Positions 1 through 8,117 of a DNA stretch of 10,444 bases are shown piece after piece. The notes below the pieces were generated by a model, which did not search any database, had not been told where the DNA came from, and saw nothing but the letters and a program-made list of their open reading frames with translations. Within the stretch, counting starts at the first letter, position 1, and the number at the start of each line of letters is the position of its first letter. Both the position numbers and the translations under genes were made by a program. Source of the DNA: JAICSD01 sp035637115 (lineage in GTDB: Bacteria; Acidobacteriota; Vicinamibacteria; Vicinamibacterales; 2-12-FULL-66-21); contig DASPXV010000170.1 of NCBI GenBank assembly GCA_035637115.1, positions 1 through 10,444 of the forward strand, in the 5' to 3' direction.

Positions 1-38
1 CACATCCAAGTACACCGACAGTGTTTATCTGCATCTCT

Positions 39-319
39 GTCAACTCCCGACTCCCAATTCCCAATCCCAATTCCCAATTCCCAATTCCCAATTCCCAAGC
101 CACTCACCTTGGGAGTTGGAAGTTGGGCCTTGGGATTTGACGGTCAACTCCCGACTCCCAATTCCCAATTCCCAATTCCCAATTCCCAATTCCCCAAGCC
201 ACTCATCTTGGGAGTTGGAAGTTGGGCCTTGGGATTTGACGGTCAACTCCCGACTCCCAATTCCCAATTCCCAAGGCACTCATCTTGGGAGTTGGAAGTT
301 GGGCCTTGGGATTTGACGG

Positions 320-320
<1 letters not shown>
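39..320. repeat. Three tandem palindromic units made of 7-bp repeats
   Basis: Three consecutive copies (about 39-142, 143-241, 242-320) each start with GTCAACTCCCGACTCCC, continue with a variable number of TTCCCAA heptamers, pass through a short AAGCCACTCATC-type spacer, and end with a 37-nt block running from CTTGGGAG to TTTGACGGT. That 37-nt block is identical in all three copies (108-144, 207-243, 284-320). Copies differ mostly in heptamer number, hence the lengths of roughly 104, 99 and 79 bp. Each unit is an imperfect palindrome: GTCAA pairs with TTGAC at the ends and TTCCCAAG pairs with CTTGGGAG around the spacer, so a transcript of either strand could form a stem-loop. The last copy ends on base 320, the third base of the thiolase A stop codon (TAA, 322-320 on the minus strand). 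It may act as a 3' processing or termination structure for that operon, which is inference. Bases 1-38 show nothing I recognise. Long open frames through this block are an artefact of the repeat. Confidence 0.9.
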
Positions 321-1498
<1,178 letters not shown>

Positions 1499-1525
1499 TT
1501 ACCTGCACTCCACGGGCCGACGGCC

Positions 1526-1610
1526 TTAGCGCGAAGGCACTAAGGCACGAAGGCACCAAGATCTAAACCAATGGTTCTTTGTGTCTTTGTGTCTTTGTGC
1601 CTTCGCGTAA
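1526..1610. repeat. Hairpin made of 8-bp repeats between operon genes
   Basis: The left arm contains CGCGAAGGCAC (1530-1540) followed by the 8-bp variants TAAGGCAC and GAAGGCAC; the right arm has CTTTGTGT repeated and ends in GTGCCTTCGCG (1597-1607). The outer 11 bp are a perfect inverted repeat, the middle pairs repeat against repeat, and the tip is AACCA-A-TGGTT (1566-1576). The whole folds as an imperfect stem of about 36 bp with an ATCTA bulge (1561-1565). It occupies most of the 126-bp gap between the dehydrogenase stop and the thiolase A start, so in the operon mRNA it would be an intercistronic structure. It has no T-run, so it is not a standard terminator. A mobile or REP-like origin is possible but unproven. 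Confidence 0.8.
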
Positions 1611-1624
1611 TGCGGCAAGCCCGT

Positions 1625-2785
1625 TCACCGGATCTCCCGAGCTATGACTTCGCCGGCCTCACGGGTTCCAAGTGTTCCGCCGATGTCGGACGTCACCTGG
1701 TTTTCTTTGACGGCCTTCATGACGGCCGCGTCGATGGCGGCGGCTTCCTTCGTCCAGCCGAGCGTGTCGAGCATCAGCGCGGCCGACGAGATCGCGCCGA
1801 TCGGGTTCGCGATGTTCTTGCCCGCGAACTTCGGCGCCGAGCCGTGCACCGGCTCGAACATCGACGTCTTTCCCGGATGAATATTCCCCGACGCCGCCAT
1901 GCCGAGGCCCCCCTGGAACGTCGCGCCAAGGTCCGTGATGATGTCGCCGAACAGATTGTTCGTCACGATCACTTCGAACTGCCCCGGGTCGAGCACCATG
2001 TACATCGCGAGCGCATCGATGTAGTAGTGCGTCGCGTTGATGCCCGGATACTCGGCGGCCACTTCCCTGAAGACGCGCTGCCAGAGCGCGTGTCCCTGCT
2101 GCATGGCGTTGCTCTTGTCGGCCATGCAGACTTTCGTCAGCCCGTGCTCCTGCGCGAACGCAAACGCGTGGCGGATGATCCGGTTCACCCCTTTGAACGT
2201 ATTCAGCTCTTCCTGGATTGCGACTTCGTCCTCGGTCCCCGCCTTGAAACGGCCGCCGATGCTGACGTAGAGCCCCTCGGTGTTCTCGCGGAACACCGCG
2301 AAGTTCACATCTTTGGGACCGCGCCCTTTCAGAGGGCAGAGCCTTTCGTCGAGGAGCTTCACCGGCCGATAATTGACGTAGAGATCGAGCTCGAAGCGCG
2401 TGCCGAGCAGGATGTCGCGCGCGTGGCGGTTGTCCGGGACGCGCGGATCGCCGAGCGCCCCGATGAAGATCGCGTCGAGGCGCCGAAGCAGGTCGTACCC
2501 GTTCGGCGGAATCGTGATGCCGGTCTCGAGCAGGTAATCGGCCCCCCAGGGCAGCTCCTCGATCTCGAATGTGCGGCCAAACACCTCGCCGACACGCCGG
2601 ATGACTCTGAGCGCCTCCGCCGTTACCTCTTTTCCGATTCCATCGCCGGCTATGACCGCCAGGCGTTTGGACGTTGGTCCTTGGGAATTGGGACTTGGTC
2701 CTTGGGAGTTGGGAGTTGGGAGTTGGGACTTGGGACTTGGGAGTTGGGAGTTGGGAGTTGGGACTTGGGAGTTGGGAGTTAACAC
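1625..2785 (-). CDS. Isocitrate/isopropylmalate/tartrate dehydrogenase family enzyme with repeat-encoded N-terminal tail
   Basis: A member of the NAD(P)-dependent beta-decarboxylating dehydrogenases, which oxidise and decarboxylate malate-type acids. With the GTG at 2785 it is 386 residues: a tail of about 40 residues, then a core near 345 residues, close to the family size. Core marks: AGDGIG (46-51), the DLYVNYRP substrate region, RENTEG from Arg166, Lys224 in ADKSNAM, metal-site Asp281 and Asp285 in LFGDIITDLG, and the cofactor loop FEPVHGSAP (His314) with GKNIANP. RENTEG and the YVNYRP/CPLKG context resemble D-malate/tartrate or isocitrate dehydrogenases; classical LeuB has RELTGG there, so 3-isopropylmalate dehydrogenase is possible but less favoured. 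No ATG, GTG or TTG lies in frame between the GTG at 2785 and the core; a CTG at 2662 is the only alternative close to it, and a GTG at 2827 lacks a Shine-Dalgarno. GTG 2785 overlaps the thiolase B stop (GTGTTAA), which implies translational coupling, with GGTGGA just upstream. Residues 3-37 are encoded by the heptamer array. Confidence 0.88.
   Translation of the reverse strand: MLTPNSQVPTPNSQLPSPKSQLPTPNSQGPSPNSQGPTSKRLAVIAGDGIGKEVTAEALRVIRRVGEVFGRTFEIEELPWGADYLLETGITIPPNGYDLLRRLDAIFIGALGDPRVPDNRHARDILLGTRFELDLYVNYRPVKLLDERLCPLKGRGPKDVNFAVFRENTEGLYVSIGGRFKAGTEDEVAIQEELNTFKGVNRIIRHAFAFAQEHGLTKVCMADKSNAMQQGHALWQRVFREVAAEYPGINATHYYIDALAMYMVLDPGQFEVIVTNNLFGDIITDLGATFQGGLGMAASGNIHPGKTSMFEPVHGSAPKFAGKNIANPIGAISSAALMLDTLGWTKEAAAIDAAVMKAVKENQVTSDIGGTLGTREAGEVIAREIR
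2674..2778. repeat. Pure tandem array of fifteen 7-bp units (TTGGGAG type)
   Basis: Fifteen uninterrupted heptamers on the plus strand, mostly TTGGGAG with TTGGGAC, TTGGGAA and two TTGGTCC variants, the latter towards the low-coordinate end. Total 105 bp, a multiple of three. The array starts directly after the thiolase B stop codon (TAA, 2781-2779) and ends about a dozen bases before the conserved dehydrogenase core. It has the same heptamer core as the block at 39-320 but in one orientation only. On the minus strand it reads as repeats of LPTPNSQ within the dehydrogenase. Because 7 is not divisible by 3, all three frames encode the same heptapeptide and none contains a stop. Confidence 0.95.
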
Positions 2786-3984
2786 AGTTCCACCGCCATC
2801 GCCATGCCCATTCCGCCGCTGACACACAACGTCGCGAGCCCACGCTTCGCCCGGCGCCGCATCATCTCGTAGAGCAGGGTGACGACGATCCGCGTGCCGG
2901 TGCAGCCGATCGGATGCCCGAGCGCAATCGCGCCGCCGTTGACGTTCAGCTTCTCCATCGGTATCGGCAGATCCTTGAGCACCGCGAGCACCTGCGCGGC
3001 GAACGCCTCGTTCAGCTCCACGAGATCGAAGTCGTCAAGCGAGAGCCCGGTCTTCGCGAGCAGCTTTCGTACCGCGGGCACGGGACCGATACCCATCATC
3101 TTGGGATCGACGCCCGCGCTCGCCCATCCGATGACGCGCGCCAACGGTTTCAGTCCCGCGGCGCGCGCCGCGTCGGCGCCGGCGATCACGACCGCGGCGC
3201 CGCCATCGGTAATGCCAGACGAGGAGCCAGCCGTCACGATCGCGTCCTGCCCTTCGGCGGGTTTGAACACGGGCGGCAGCTTCCGCAGGCTCTCGATCGT
3301 CGTCCCTGCGCGCGGATGCTCGTCGTCGGCGAGCGTCTGCGGCTTGCCTTTCGCGTCGGTGTACTCGACGGGCGCGATCTCGTCGCGGAACCGTCCGGCG
3401 GCAGTCGCACGCTCGGCGCGCTGCTGCGACTCGAGCGCGTAGGCGTCCGAGGCTTCTCGGGTGATGCCGTACTCGTGGCCGAGCACTTCGACCGTCTCGC
3501 CCATGATCATGCCGCACACCGAGCAGGTGAAGCCATCGCGGTACATCGCGTCGACGAAGGTGAAGTTGCCCATCTTGTGGCCCCAGCGCGCATCGTCGGC
3601 GTCCACGAGATATGGCATGCGGCTCATCGACTCGATGCCGCCGGCGAGGATGAACTCGGCTTCGCCGAGCATGATCGATTGCGCTCCGGTGGCGATGGTC
3701 TGCATGCCCGAGGCGCAAGCCTTGTTGATCGTCTGCGCCGGTACGGTGTCGGGAATGCCGGCGCGTTTGCCGACCTGGCGTGCGGGGTTGGGACCCGAGC
3801 CGGCCTGACGGCCGTGACCGATGAGGACTTCGTCGATGCGATGCGCCGGAATCCCGGCACGTTCGAGCGCTGCCTTGGCCGCCACGGCGCCAAGCTCGGC
3901 CGGATGCACGTTTCTCAGCGAACCTCCGTACCGACCGATGGGCGTACGAGCGGCGCCGAGGATCACGACTTCCGGAAGGGGCAT
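2779..3984 (-). CDS. Acetyl-CoA acetyltransferase (thiolase B)
   Basis: A complete 401-residue thiolase, second of two in the window and clearly divergent from thiolase A. Marks: GAARTP (10-15), nucleophile Cys90 in NKACASGMQ, LAGGIESMSRMP, VELNEAFAAQ, His357 in GGAIALGHPIG, and Cys387 in CVSGGMG. All three catalytic residues are present, so it should be active in acetoacetyl-CoA formation or 3-ketoacyl-CoA cleavage. It also carries CSVCGMIMGE, a Cys pair in the substrate-loop region absent from most relatives I can recall. ATG at 3984 is preceded by AGAGGG only two bases away, and by TACAAT at 3999-3994. It is the first gene of the minus-strand operon, and its stop overlaps the GTG of the dehydrogenase by seven bases. 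It diverges from the receptor gene across 211 bp. The true chain-length preference is unknown. Confidence 0.95.
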   Translation of the reverse strand: MPLPEVVILGAARTPIGRYGGSLRNVHPAELGAVAAKAALERAGIPAHRIDEVLIGHGRQAGSGPNPARQVGKRAGIPDTVPAQTINKACASGMQTIATGAQSIMLGEAEFILAGGIESMSRMPYLVDADDARWGHKMGNFTFVDAMYRDGFTCSVCGMIMGETVEVLGHEYGITREASDAYALESQQRAERATAAGRFRDEIAPVEYTDAKGKPQTLADDEHPRAGTTIESLRKLPPVFKPAEGQDAIVTAGSSSGITDGGAAVVIAGADAARAAGLKPLARVIGWASAGVDPKMMGIGPVPAVRKLLAKTGLSLDDFDLVELNEAFAAQVLAVLKDLPIPMEKLNVNGGAIALGHPIGCTGTRIVVTLLYEMMRRRAKRGLATLCVSGGMGMAMAVELC

Positions 3985-3993
3985 AACCCTCTG

Positions 3994-3999
3994 ATTGTA
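3994..3999 (-). promoter_or_regulatory. Possible -10 element for the thiolase operon
   Basis: TACAAT on the minus strand differs from the TATAAT consensus at one base. It lies only 9 bp upstream of the thiolase B ATG, so a transcript starting there would be nearly leaderless. I see no good -35 at 16-18 bp. The match may be chance, but such A/T-rich hexamers are uncommon in this GC-rich sequence. Confidence 0.3.
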
Positions 4000-4039
4000 T
4001 CCGGGCGCGACAACAAACTCGACCGGCGCAGCGATCCAA

Positions 4040-4073
4040 GGATGCGGAGGTCTTCATCCAAAACCTCCGATCC
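4040..4073. promoter_or_regulatory. Inverted repeat in the divergent control region
   Basis: GGATGCGGAGGT (4040-4051) faces ACCTCCGATCC (4063-4073) across an 11-nt loop. The 11 bp pair perfectly apart from one bulged G. It sits about 55-90 bp upstream of thiolase B and 120-155 bp upstream of the receptor, upstream of the proposed receptor promoter. Operator or 5' leader hairpin are both possible; no T-run follows. No regulator can be named. Confidence 0.4.
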
Positions 4074-4097
4074 GTAGTGACGAGCTACGACAGCGCG

Positions 4098-4126
4098 TTG
4101 ACGAAACGCCTGAAAAGAGGGTTAAT
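4098..4126 (+). promoter_or_regulatory. Candidate sigma-70-type promoter of the receptor gene
   Basis: TTGACG (4098-4103; five of six consensus bases) and GTTAAT (4121-4126; four of six) are separated by exactly 17 bp. Transcription would begin near 4133, giving a 5' leader of roughly 60 nt before the ATG at 4196. Pattern match only. Confidence 0.4.
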
Positions 4127-4181
4127 CGGGGAGTTGCGGATGACCGGTACGCCGTGTGCTGTAGCGGTCGCATTGCACATC

Positions 4182-4187
4182 AGGAGG
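4182..4187 (+). promoter_or_regulatory. Shine-Dalgarno fixing the receptor start
   Basis: A perfect AGGAGG lies 8 bp before the ATG at 4196. It selects that ATG over in-frame upstream starts as far back as 3995, and it places a signal peptide at the very N-terminus. Confidence 0.85.
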
Positions 4188-4195
4188 ATGGATTA

Positions 4196-7100
4196 ATGCG
4201 TTTACGTGTGTTCGCGGCGTTGCTCGCGATAACGCTGTTCGCGTGGCCTGCGGCGGCCCAGGAACAGCGTGGTTCCATTGAAGGTGTCGTGAAGGACTCG
4301 TCCGGGGCGGTTCTGCCGGGCGCGACGGTGGAAGCGCGCAGCGGCGGCAGCGGCGTGCTAGTGGCCACGACGGACTCGACGGGGAGCTTCCGATTCCCGT
4401 CCGTCCTGCCCGGCACCTACGAAGTCACCGCGAATCTGGCGGGCTTCAAGGTCGGGAAGGTTTCGAACGTGGACGTCAGGCTCGGCTCGGTCAAGAGCGT
4501 GGAGTTCAGCCTGCAGCTTGCGACCATCACCGAGGCCGTGACGGTTACGGCCGAATCGCCGATCGTCGACGTGAAGTCGAGCGGCAAGTCGACCAATCTG
4601 CGCGCCGAGCAGGTGGCGCTGTTGCCGCACGGCCGCGACTTCACGACGCTCGTCACCCAGGCGCCCGGCGTCAATTACGAATCGAAGTCGTCCGGCGTCA
4701 TGATCGACGGCGCGGCGGCGGCCGAGAACCGCTACGTCATCGACGGCATCGAGACGACCAACATCATCGGCGGCCTGTCGGGCCAGAACGTCCTGGCCGA
4801 CTTCGTCGAAGAAGTGCAGGTCAAGTCGACCGGCTATCCTGCGGAATTCGGCGGATCGACCGGCGGCGTCATCAACGTCCTGACCAAGAGCGGCACGAAC
4901 AACCTGCACGGCAACGTGCTCACCTTCTACCAGGGCTCCAGGCTGAACGGCAAGAACAATCAGACGCTGCGCCCGGTGCTCGGGCATGCGGATCAGGCCG
5001 AGTACCACACGTACCCGAAGGACAAAGTTGACCACACCGAACCGGGCGCCTCGATCGGCGGTCCGATCATGACAAACCGGATGTGGTATTTCGGAGCCTA
5101 CCAGCCGACGTACGAGACGACGAAGCGGCATGTCGACTCCTCCACCAGCGGGAACACTCCGTCGAATGCGTCCGATACGCAAAACAAGGATCAGGTGCAG
5201 TACCTGACCGCCAACACGACGAACCAGTTCGGCAACAGGCTGCGGACGCGCGTGGCGTTCAACAACACCTGGCGGAAGACCGAGGGCTCGCTGGCCGGCC
5301 TGACCGGGCAGGATTCGCGGACGACCGTCTATACAAAAGGCACCAGGTTCCCCAACTACTCGATCGCGGGCACGGCGGACTACACCGTGTCGCCGAGCTT
5401 CGTCGTGTCGGGCCGTGTGGGCCGCTTCCTTCGCGACACGCACGACTTCAACGTGAACAACGTCGTCCGCTACGTGTTCGACACGCCGAACATCGGCTTG
5501 GCGGGCGTGCCCGAGAACTTCCAGCACGACGGGGGCTATGCCAACGTGCCGAACAACAGCGGCGTCGATCACGACACGCAGACCCGTAACTACGGCCAGA
5601 TCGACGCGACGTGGTTCGGCAAGGCCGCGGGCCAGCACCAGGTGAAGGGCGGCGTCCAGATCGATCGACGCGGCAATGATGTCGTCAGCGGCGAGCTGAA
5701 GAACCTGGTCAACCTGAACTGGACGCTCGACGGCACCGGCTGCCCGTACGGGCACGGCCCGTTCGGGTGCTACGTCGTGCGCGCCAACGGCCCCGAGCCG
5801 TCGGCGGGCTTCATCACCCAGGGCAACGTCAAGTCGAACGTCTACGGCGTGTTCGTGCAGGACACTTGGGCCCTCAACAACCGACTGACGGTCAACCTCG
5901 GCATCCGCACCGAGAGTGAGAACGTGCCCGCCTACGCGACCGCGTCCGACGTTCCGCCGAACCCGATCAAGTTCGAGTGGAAGGACAAGACCGCGCCGCG
6001 CGTTGGCTTCGCGTACGACCTGAAGGGCGACGGCCGGTCGAAGATCTACGGGTCGTGGGGCATCTTCTACGACATCTTCAAGCTGAACATGCCGCGCGGC
6101 TCGTTCGGCGGTGAAAAGTGGATCTCCTACTACTTCTCGCTCGACACGCCGAACTTCGAGTCGATCTCCGGCCCGAACGGCTGCGTGCCGAGCTGCCCGG
6201 GCACCTTCTTCCAGAGCGTCGACTTCCGTCGGCCGTCGGTCAAGCCGGGGCAGGACGTGGCGCCGCCCGGAACGATCAAGCCGATGCGGAACCAGGAGCT
6301 CTCGTTCGGCTTCGAGCGTCAGCTCAGCCCGACGCTGGCGGCGACGGTTCGTTACGTGCGCAAGAACCTCGATCGCGCGATCGATGATGTCGGCGACCTG
6401 ACCCCGGACGGCGATGAGTTGTACATCATCGCCAATCCGGGCGAGGGTCTGGTCGATGTATTCGACATCTCGACCGGCACCAGCGTGTTCCGGCCGCAGG
6501 GCTTCGCACCGAACCCGGTGCTGATCGCGATGCCGAAGGCGAAGCGCCTCTACAACAGCGTCGAAGGCCGCCTCGAGAAGCGACTCTCGGATCGCTGGCT
6601 GTTCGTCGGCAGTTACACTTGGAGCCGCGACCAGGGGAACTACTCCGGCCTGTCGTCCTCGGACGAGCCGGGCCGCGACAACCCGAACAACTCGCGCGAC
6701 TACGACTATCCCGCGATGTCGTTCGACGGTTCGGGCAAGGTGATCGAAGGCATTCTTGATACGGACAGAACGCACCAGGTGAAGGCGCAGGGCCTGTACC
6801 TGTTCAAGTGGGGCACGTCGGTGGGCCTGAACGAGTTCATCGCCAGCGGCCTGCCGCTGACCCGGCAGGTGCCGATCATCCCGCCCGACAACTACCCGAT
6901 CCGGTACCGGGGCCGCGGCAGCGACGGCCGCACGCCGGTGTTCTCGCAGACTGACGTGTTCGTGCAGCACGGGTTCAAGGTAGGCGGTGGCCGTGAGCTG
7001 CAGCTCCAGCTCAACGTCCTGAACGTGTTCGACCAGCGCACGGTCACCAGAAAGGCGACGACCATGCGTCGGACGGGCGGGATTCCGCTCGGAGCGGGTT

Positions 7101-7261
7101 ACTACACAGAGGCCGATTTCTATGCCGGCAGGCTAAACTTCGACGACCTGATCGCAAAGGCAGTCGCGGCCGGCAGAATGACGCTGAACCCGCAGTTCCT
7201 GATGGCCAACGACTATCAGACGCCCATCGCGGCTCGCGTCGGAGTGAAATTCAGCTTCTAA
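4196..7261 (+). CDS. Oar-like TonB-dependent outer-membrane receptor
   Basis: 1021 residues from the ATG chosen by AGGAGG. Order of parts: a signal peptide (residues 1-21, cut likely at AAA|Q); a carboxypeptidase-regulatory-like beta-sandwich (about 25-110, with GVVKDSSGAVLPGATV and GSFRFPSVLPGTYEV); a plug domain (about 120-245, with the YVIDGIE and GGVINVLTKSGTN motifs); then a long beta-barrel with many alternating aromatic strands, finishing in GVKFSF, whose terminal Phe is the usual outer-membrane assembly signal. Cys516/Cys525 and Cys663/Cys667 are close pairs that could form loop disulfides. I see no clear TonB box. The family is found in large numbers in Acidobacteriota; substrates include glycans, peptides and metal complexes in other groups, and the substrate here is unknown. 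It diverges from the thiolase operon and is followed by a strong terminator and then a TPR gene. The gene looks intact. Confidence 0.93.
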   Translation: MRLRVFAALLAITLFAWPAAAQEQRGSIEGVVKDSSGAVLPGATVEARSGGSGVLVATTDSTGSFRFPSVLPGTYEVTANLAGFKVGKVSNVDVRLGSVKSVEFSLQLATITEAVTVTAESPIVDVKSSGKSTNLRAEQVALLPHGRDFTTLVTQAPGVNYESKSSGVMIDGAAAAENRYVIDGIETTNIIGGLSGQNVLADFVEEVQVKSTGYPAEFGGSTGGVINVLTKSGTNNLHGNVLTFYQGSRLNGKNNQTLRPVLGHADQAEYHTYPKDKVDHTEPGASIGGPIMTNRMWYFGAYQPTYETTKRHVDSSTSGNTPSNASDTQNKDQVQYLTANTTNQFGNRLRTRVAFNNTWRKTEGSLAGLTGQDSRTTVYTKGTRFPNYSIAGTADYTVSPSFVVSGRVGRFLRDTHDFNVNNVVRYVFDTPNIGLAGVPENFQHDGGYANVPNNSGVDHDTQTRNYGQIDATWFGKAAGQHQVKGGVQIDRRGNDVVSGELKNLVNLNWTLDGTGCPYGHGPFGCYVVRANGPEPSAGFITQGNVKSNVYGVFVQDTWALNNRLTVNLGIRTESENVPAYATASDVPPNPIKFEWKDKTAPRVGFAYDLKGDGRSKIYGSWGIFYDIFKLNMPRGSFGGEKWISYYFSLDTPNFESISGPNGCVPSCPGTFFQSVDFRRPSVKPGQDVAPPGTIKPMRNQELSFGFERQLSPTLAATVRYVRKNLDRAIDDVGDLTPDGDELYIIANPGEGLVDVFDISTGTSVFRPQGFAPNPVLIAMPKAKRLYNSVEGRLEKRLSDRWLFVGSYTWSRDQGNYSGLSSSDEPGRDNPNNSRDYDYPAMSFDGSGKVIEGILDTDRTHQVKAQGLYLFKWGTSVGLNEFIASGLPLTRQVPIIPPDNYPIRYRGRGSDGRTPVFSQTDVFVQHGFKVGGGRELQLQLNVLNVFDQRTVTRKATTMRRTGGIPLGAGYYTEADFYAGRLNFDDLIAKAVAAGRMTLNPQFLMANDYQTPIAARVGVKFSF

Positions 7262-7284
7262 CGCGCCGACGGATCTAGAGTCGA

Positions 7285-7319
7285 GCCCCGCGGGTTCCGG
7301 CCCGCGGGGCTTTTTCTTT
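7285..7319 (+). terminator. Rho-independent terminator after the receptor gene
   Basis: GCCCCGCGGG (7285-7294) and CCCGCGGGGC (7301-7310) form a perfect 10-bp GC stem with a TTCCGG loop, followed directly by TTTTTCTTT (7311-7319). It begins 23 bp after the receptor stop and ends 12 bp before the next ATG. Confidence 0.93.
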
Positions 7320-7331
7320 ACCGGAGGACCG

Positions 7332-8117
7332 ATGCGTTCCACCGCGATTCTCCTGCTCGCGTCCGTCTCGCTCGCTCCCGTCCACTTGGACCTTGACGCC
7401 CAGGTGCCCACGCCAAAAGGCGCGAGCATGGAGGCGCGCCGGGCCAACCAGCATTACCGGAGCGGCTGGGAGGCGATGCGCAAGGAAGCCTGGGACGAGG
7501 CGGCGAAGGAGTTTCAGGCGGCGATCGACAATGACGAGCGGTTCGCCCTTGCCTATTATTCGCTCGGCCGCGCCGAGATGGGGCGCCGCAACTTCGGGAG
7601 GGCGATCGTCGCCTATGTCAAGTGCCGCGAGCTGTTCCTGAACGAGGGTGGCGCGCGCTTCACCAACGAGCTCGACTACCGGAAGCGGCTCGACGACCGC
7701 ATCCTCGAATACCAGCTCTCGATCCAGCAGGCACAACAGGGGCCGACTGGCAAAGGCTCGTCGCAGTCGCAGCAGTTGTTTCTCCGCCAGTTGCAGACCA
7801 CACTCATAACGCTCCAGCAGGCGCGTGACCGCAGCGACAATCTGACAATCGAAGCCACAGTCCCCTACTTCGTGCCGATGGCGCTCGGCGCGGCCTACTT
7901 CCGCAGCGGGCGGTTCGCCGATGCCGAACGCGAGTACAAACTGGCGATCGCCACCAACGCGGCTTCTGGCGAGACGCACAACAACCTGGCCGTGCTCTAT
8001 CTGACGACCGGACGCTATCTCGAGGCTGAAGAAGAAGTTCGGGAGGCGGAAAAGGTCGGGTTCAAGGTCAACGAAAACCTGAAGAGCGACATCCGCAGGA
8101 AGAAAGCCGGCAGCTAG
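7332..8117 (+). CDS. Secreted tetratricopeptide-repeat protein
   Basis: 261 residues from an ATG with GGAGG (7323-7327) four bases upstream. A hydrophobic N-terminus (ILLLASVSLAPV) suggests export, with a possible cut after DA at residue 23; no lipobox is seen. Two TPR pairs follow: about 39-72 and 73-106 (YRSGWEAMRKEAWDEAAKEF and YYSLGRAEMGRRNFGRAIVAY), then a Gln-rich, probably helical or coiled linker at about 115-170, then about 179-212 and 213-246 (ALGAAYFRSGRFADAEREY and NNLAVLYLTTGRYLEAEEEV). TPRs are protein-binding scaffolds, so a periplasmic adaptor is the likeliest role. The position behind an Oar-like receptor suggests a shared function, but a terminator separates them. The stop TAG (8115-8117) lies at the CTAG edge of the palindromic element. 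The molecular function is unknown. Confidence 0.85.
   Translation: MRSTAILLLASVSLAPVHLDLDAQVPTPKGASMEARRANQHYRSGWEAMRKEAWDEAAKEFQAAIDNDERFALAYYSLGRAEMGRRNFGRAIVAYVKCRELFLNEGGARFTNELDYRKRLDDRILEYQLSIQQAQQGPTGKGSSQSQQLFLRQLQTTLITLQQARDRSDNLTIEATVPYFVPMALGAAYFRSGRFADAEREYKLAIATNAASGETHNNLAVLYLTTGRYLEAEEEVREAEKVGFKVNENLKSDIRRKKAGS

Noticed and set aside
1625..2827. GTG at 2827 as the dehydrogenase start
   Set aside because: It overlaps thiolase B by 49 bp and has no Shine-Dalgarno, whereas GTG 2785 overlaps the stop by 7 bp with GGTGGA upstream.
2674..4077. 467-codon plus-strand frame opposite thiolase B
   Set aside because: Antisense shadow that starts inside the heptamer array; composition is Arg/Asp/His-rich without motifs.
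3995..4195. N-terminal extension of the receptor from an upstream TTG
   Set aside because: AGGAGG and a clean signal peptide place the start at ATG 4196; the upstream stretch has no domain character.
4358..6970. 870-codon minus-strand frame opposite the receptor
   Set aside because: Antisense shadow produced by codon bias in the receptor gene; Arg/Val/His-rich and lacking any recognisable domain.
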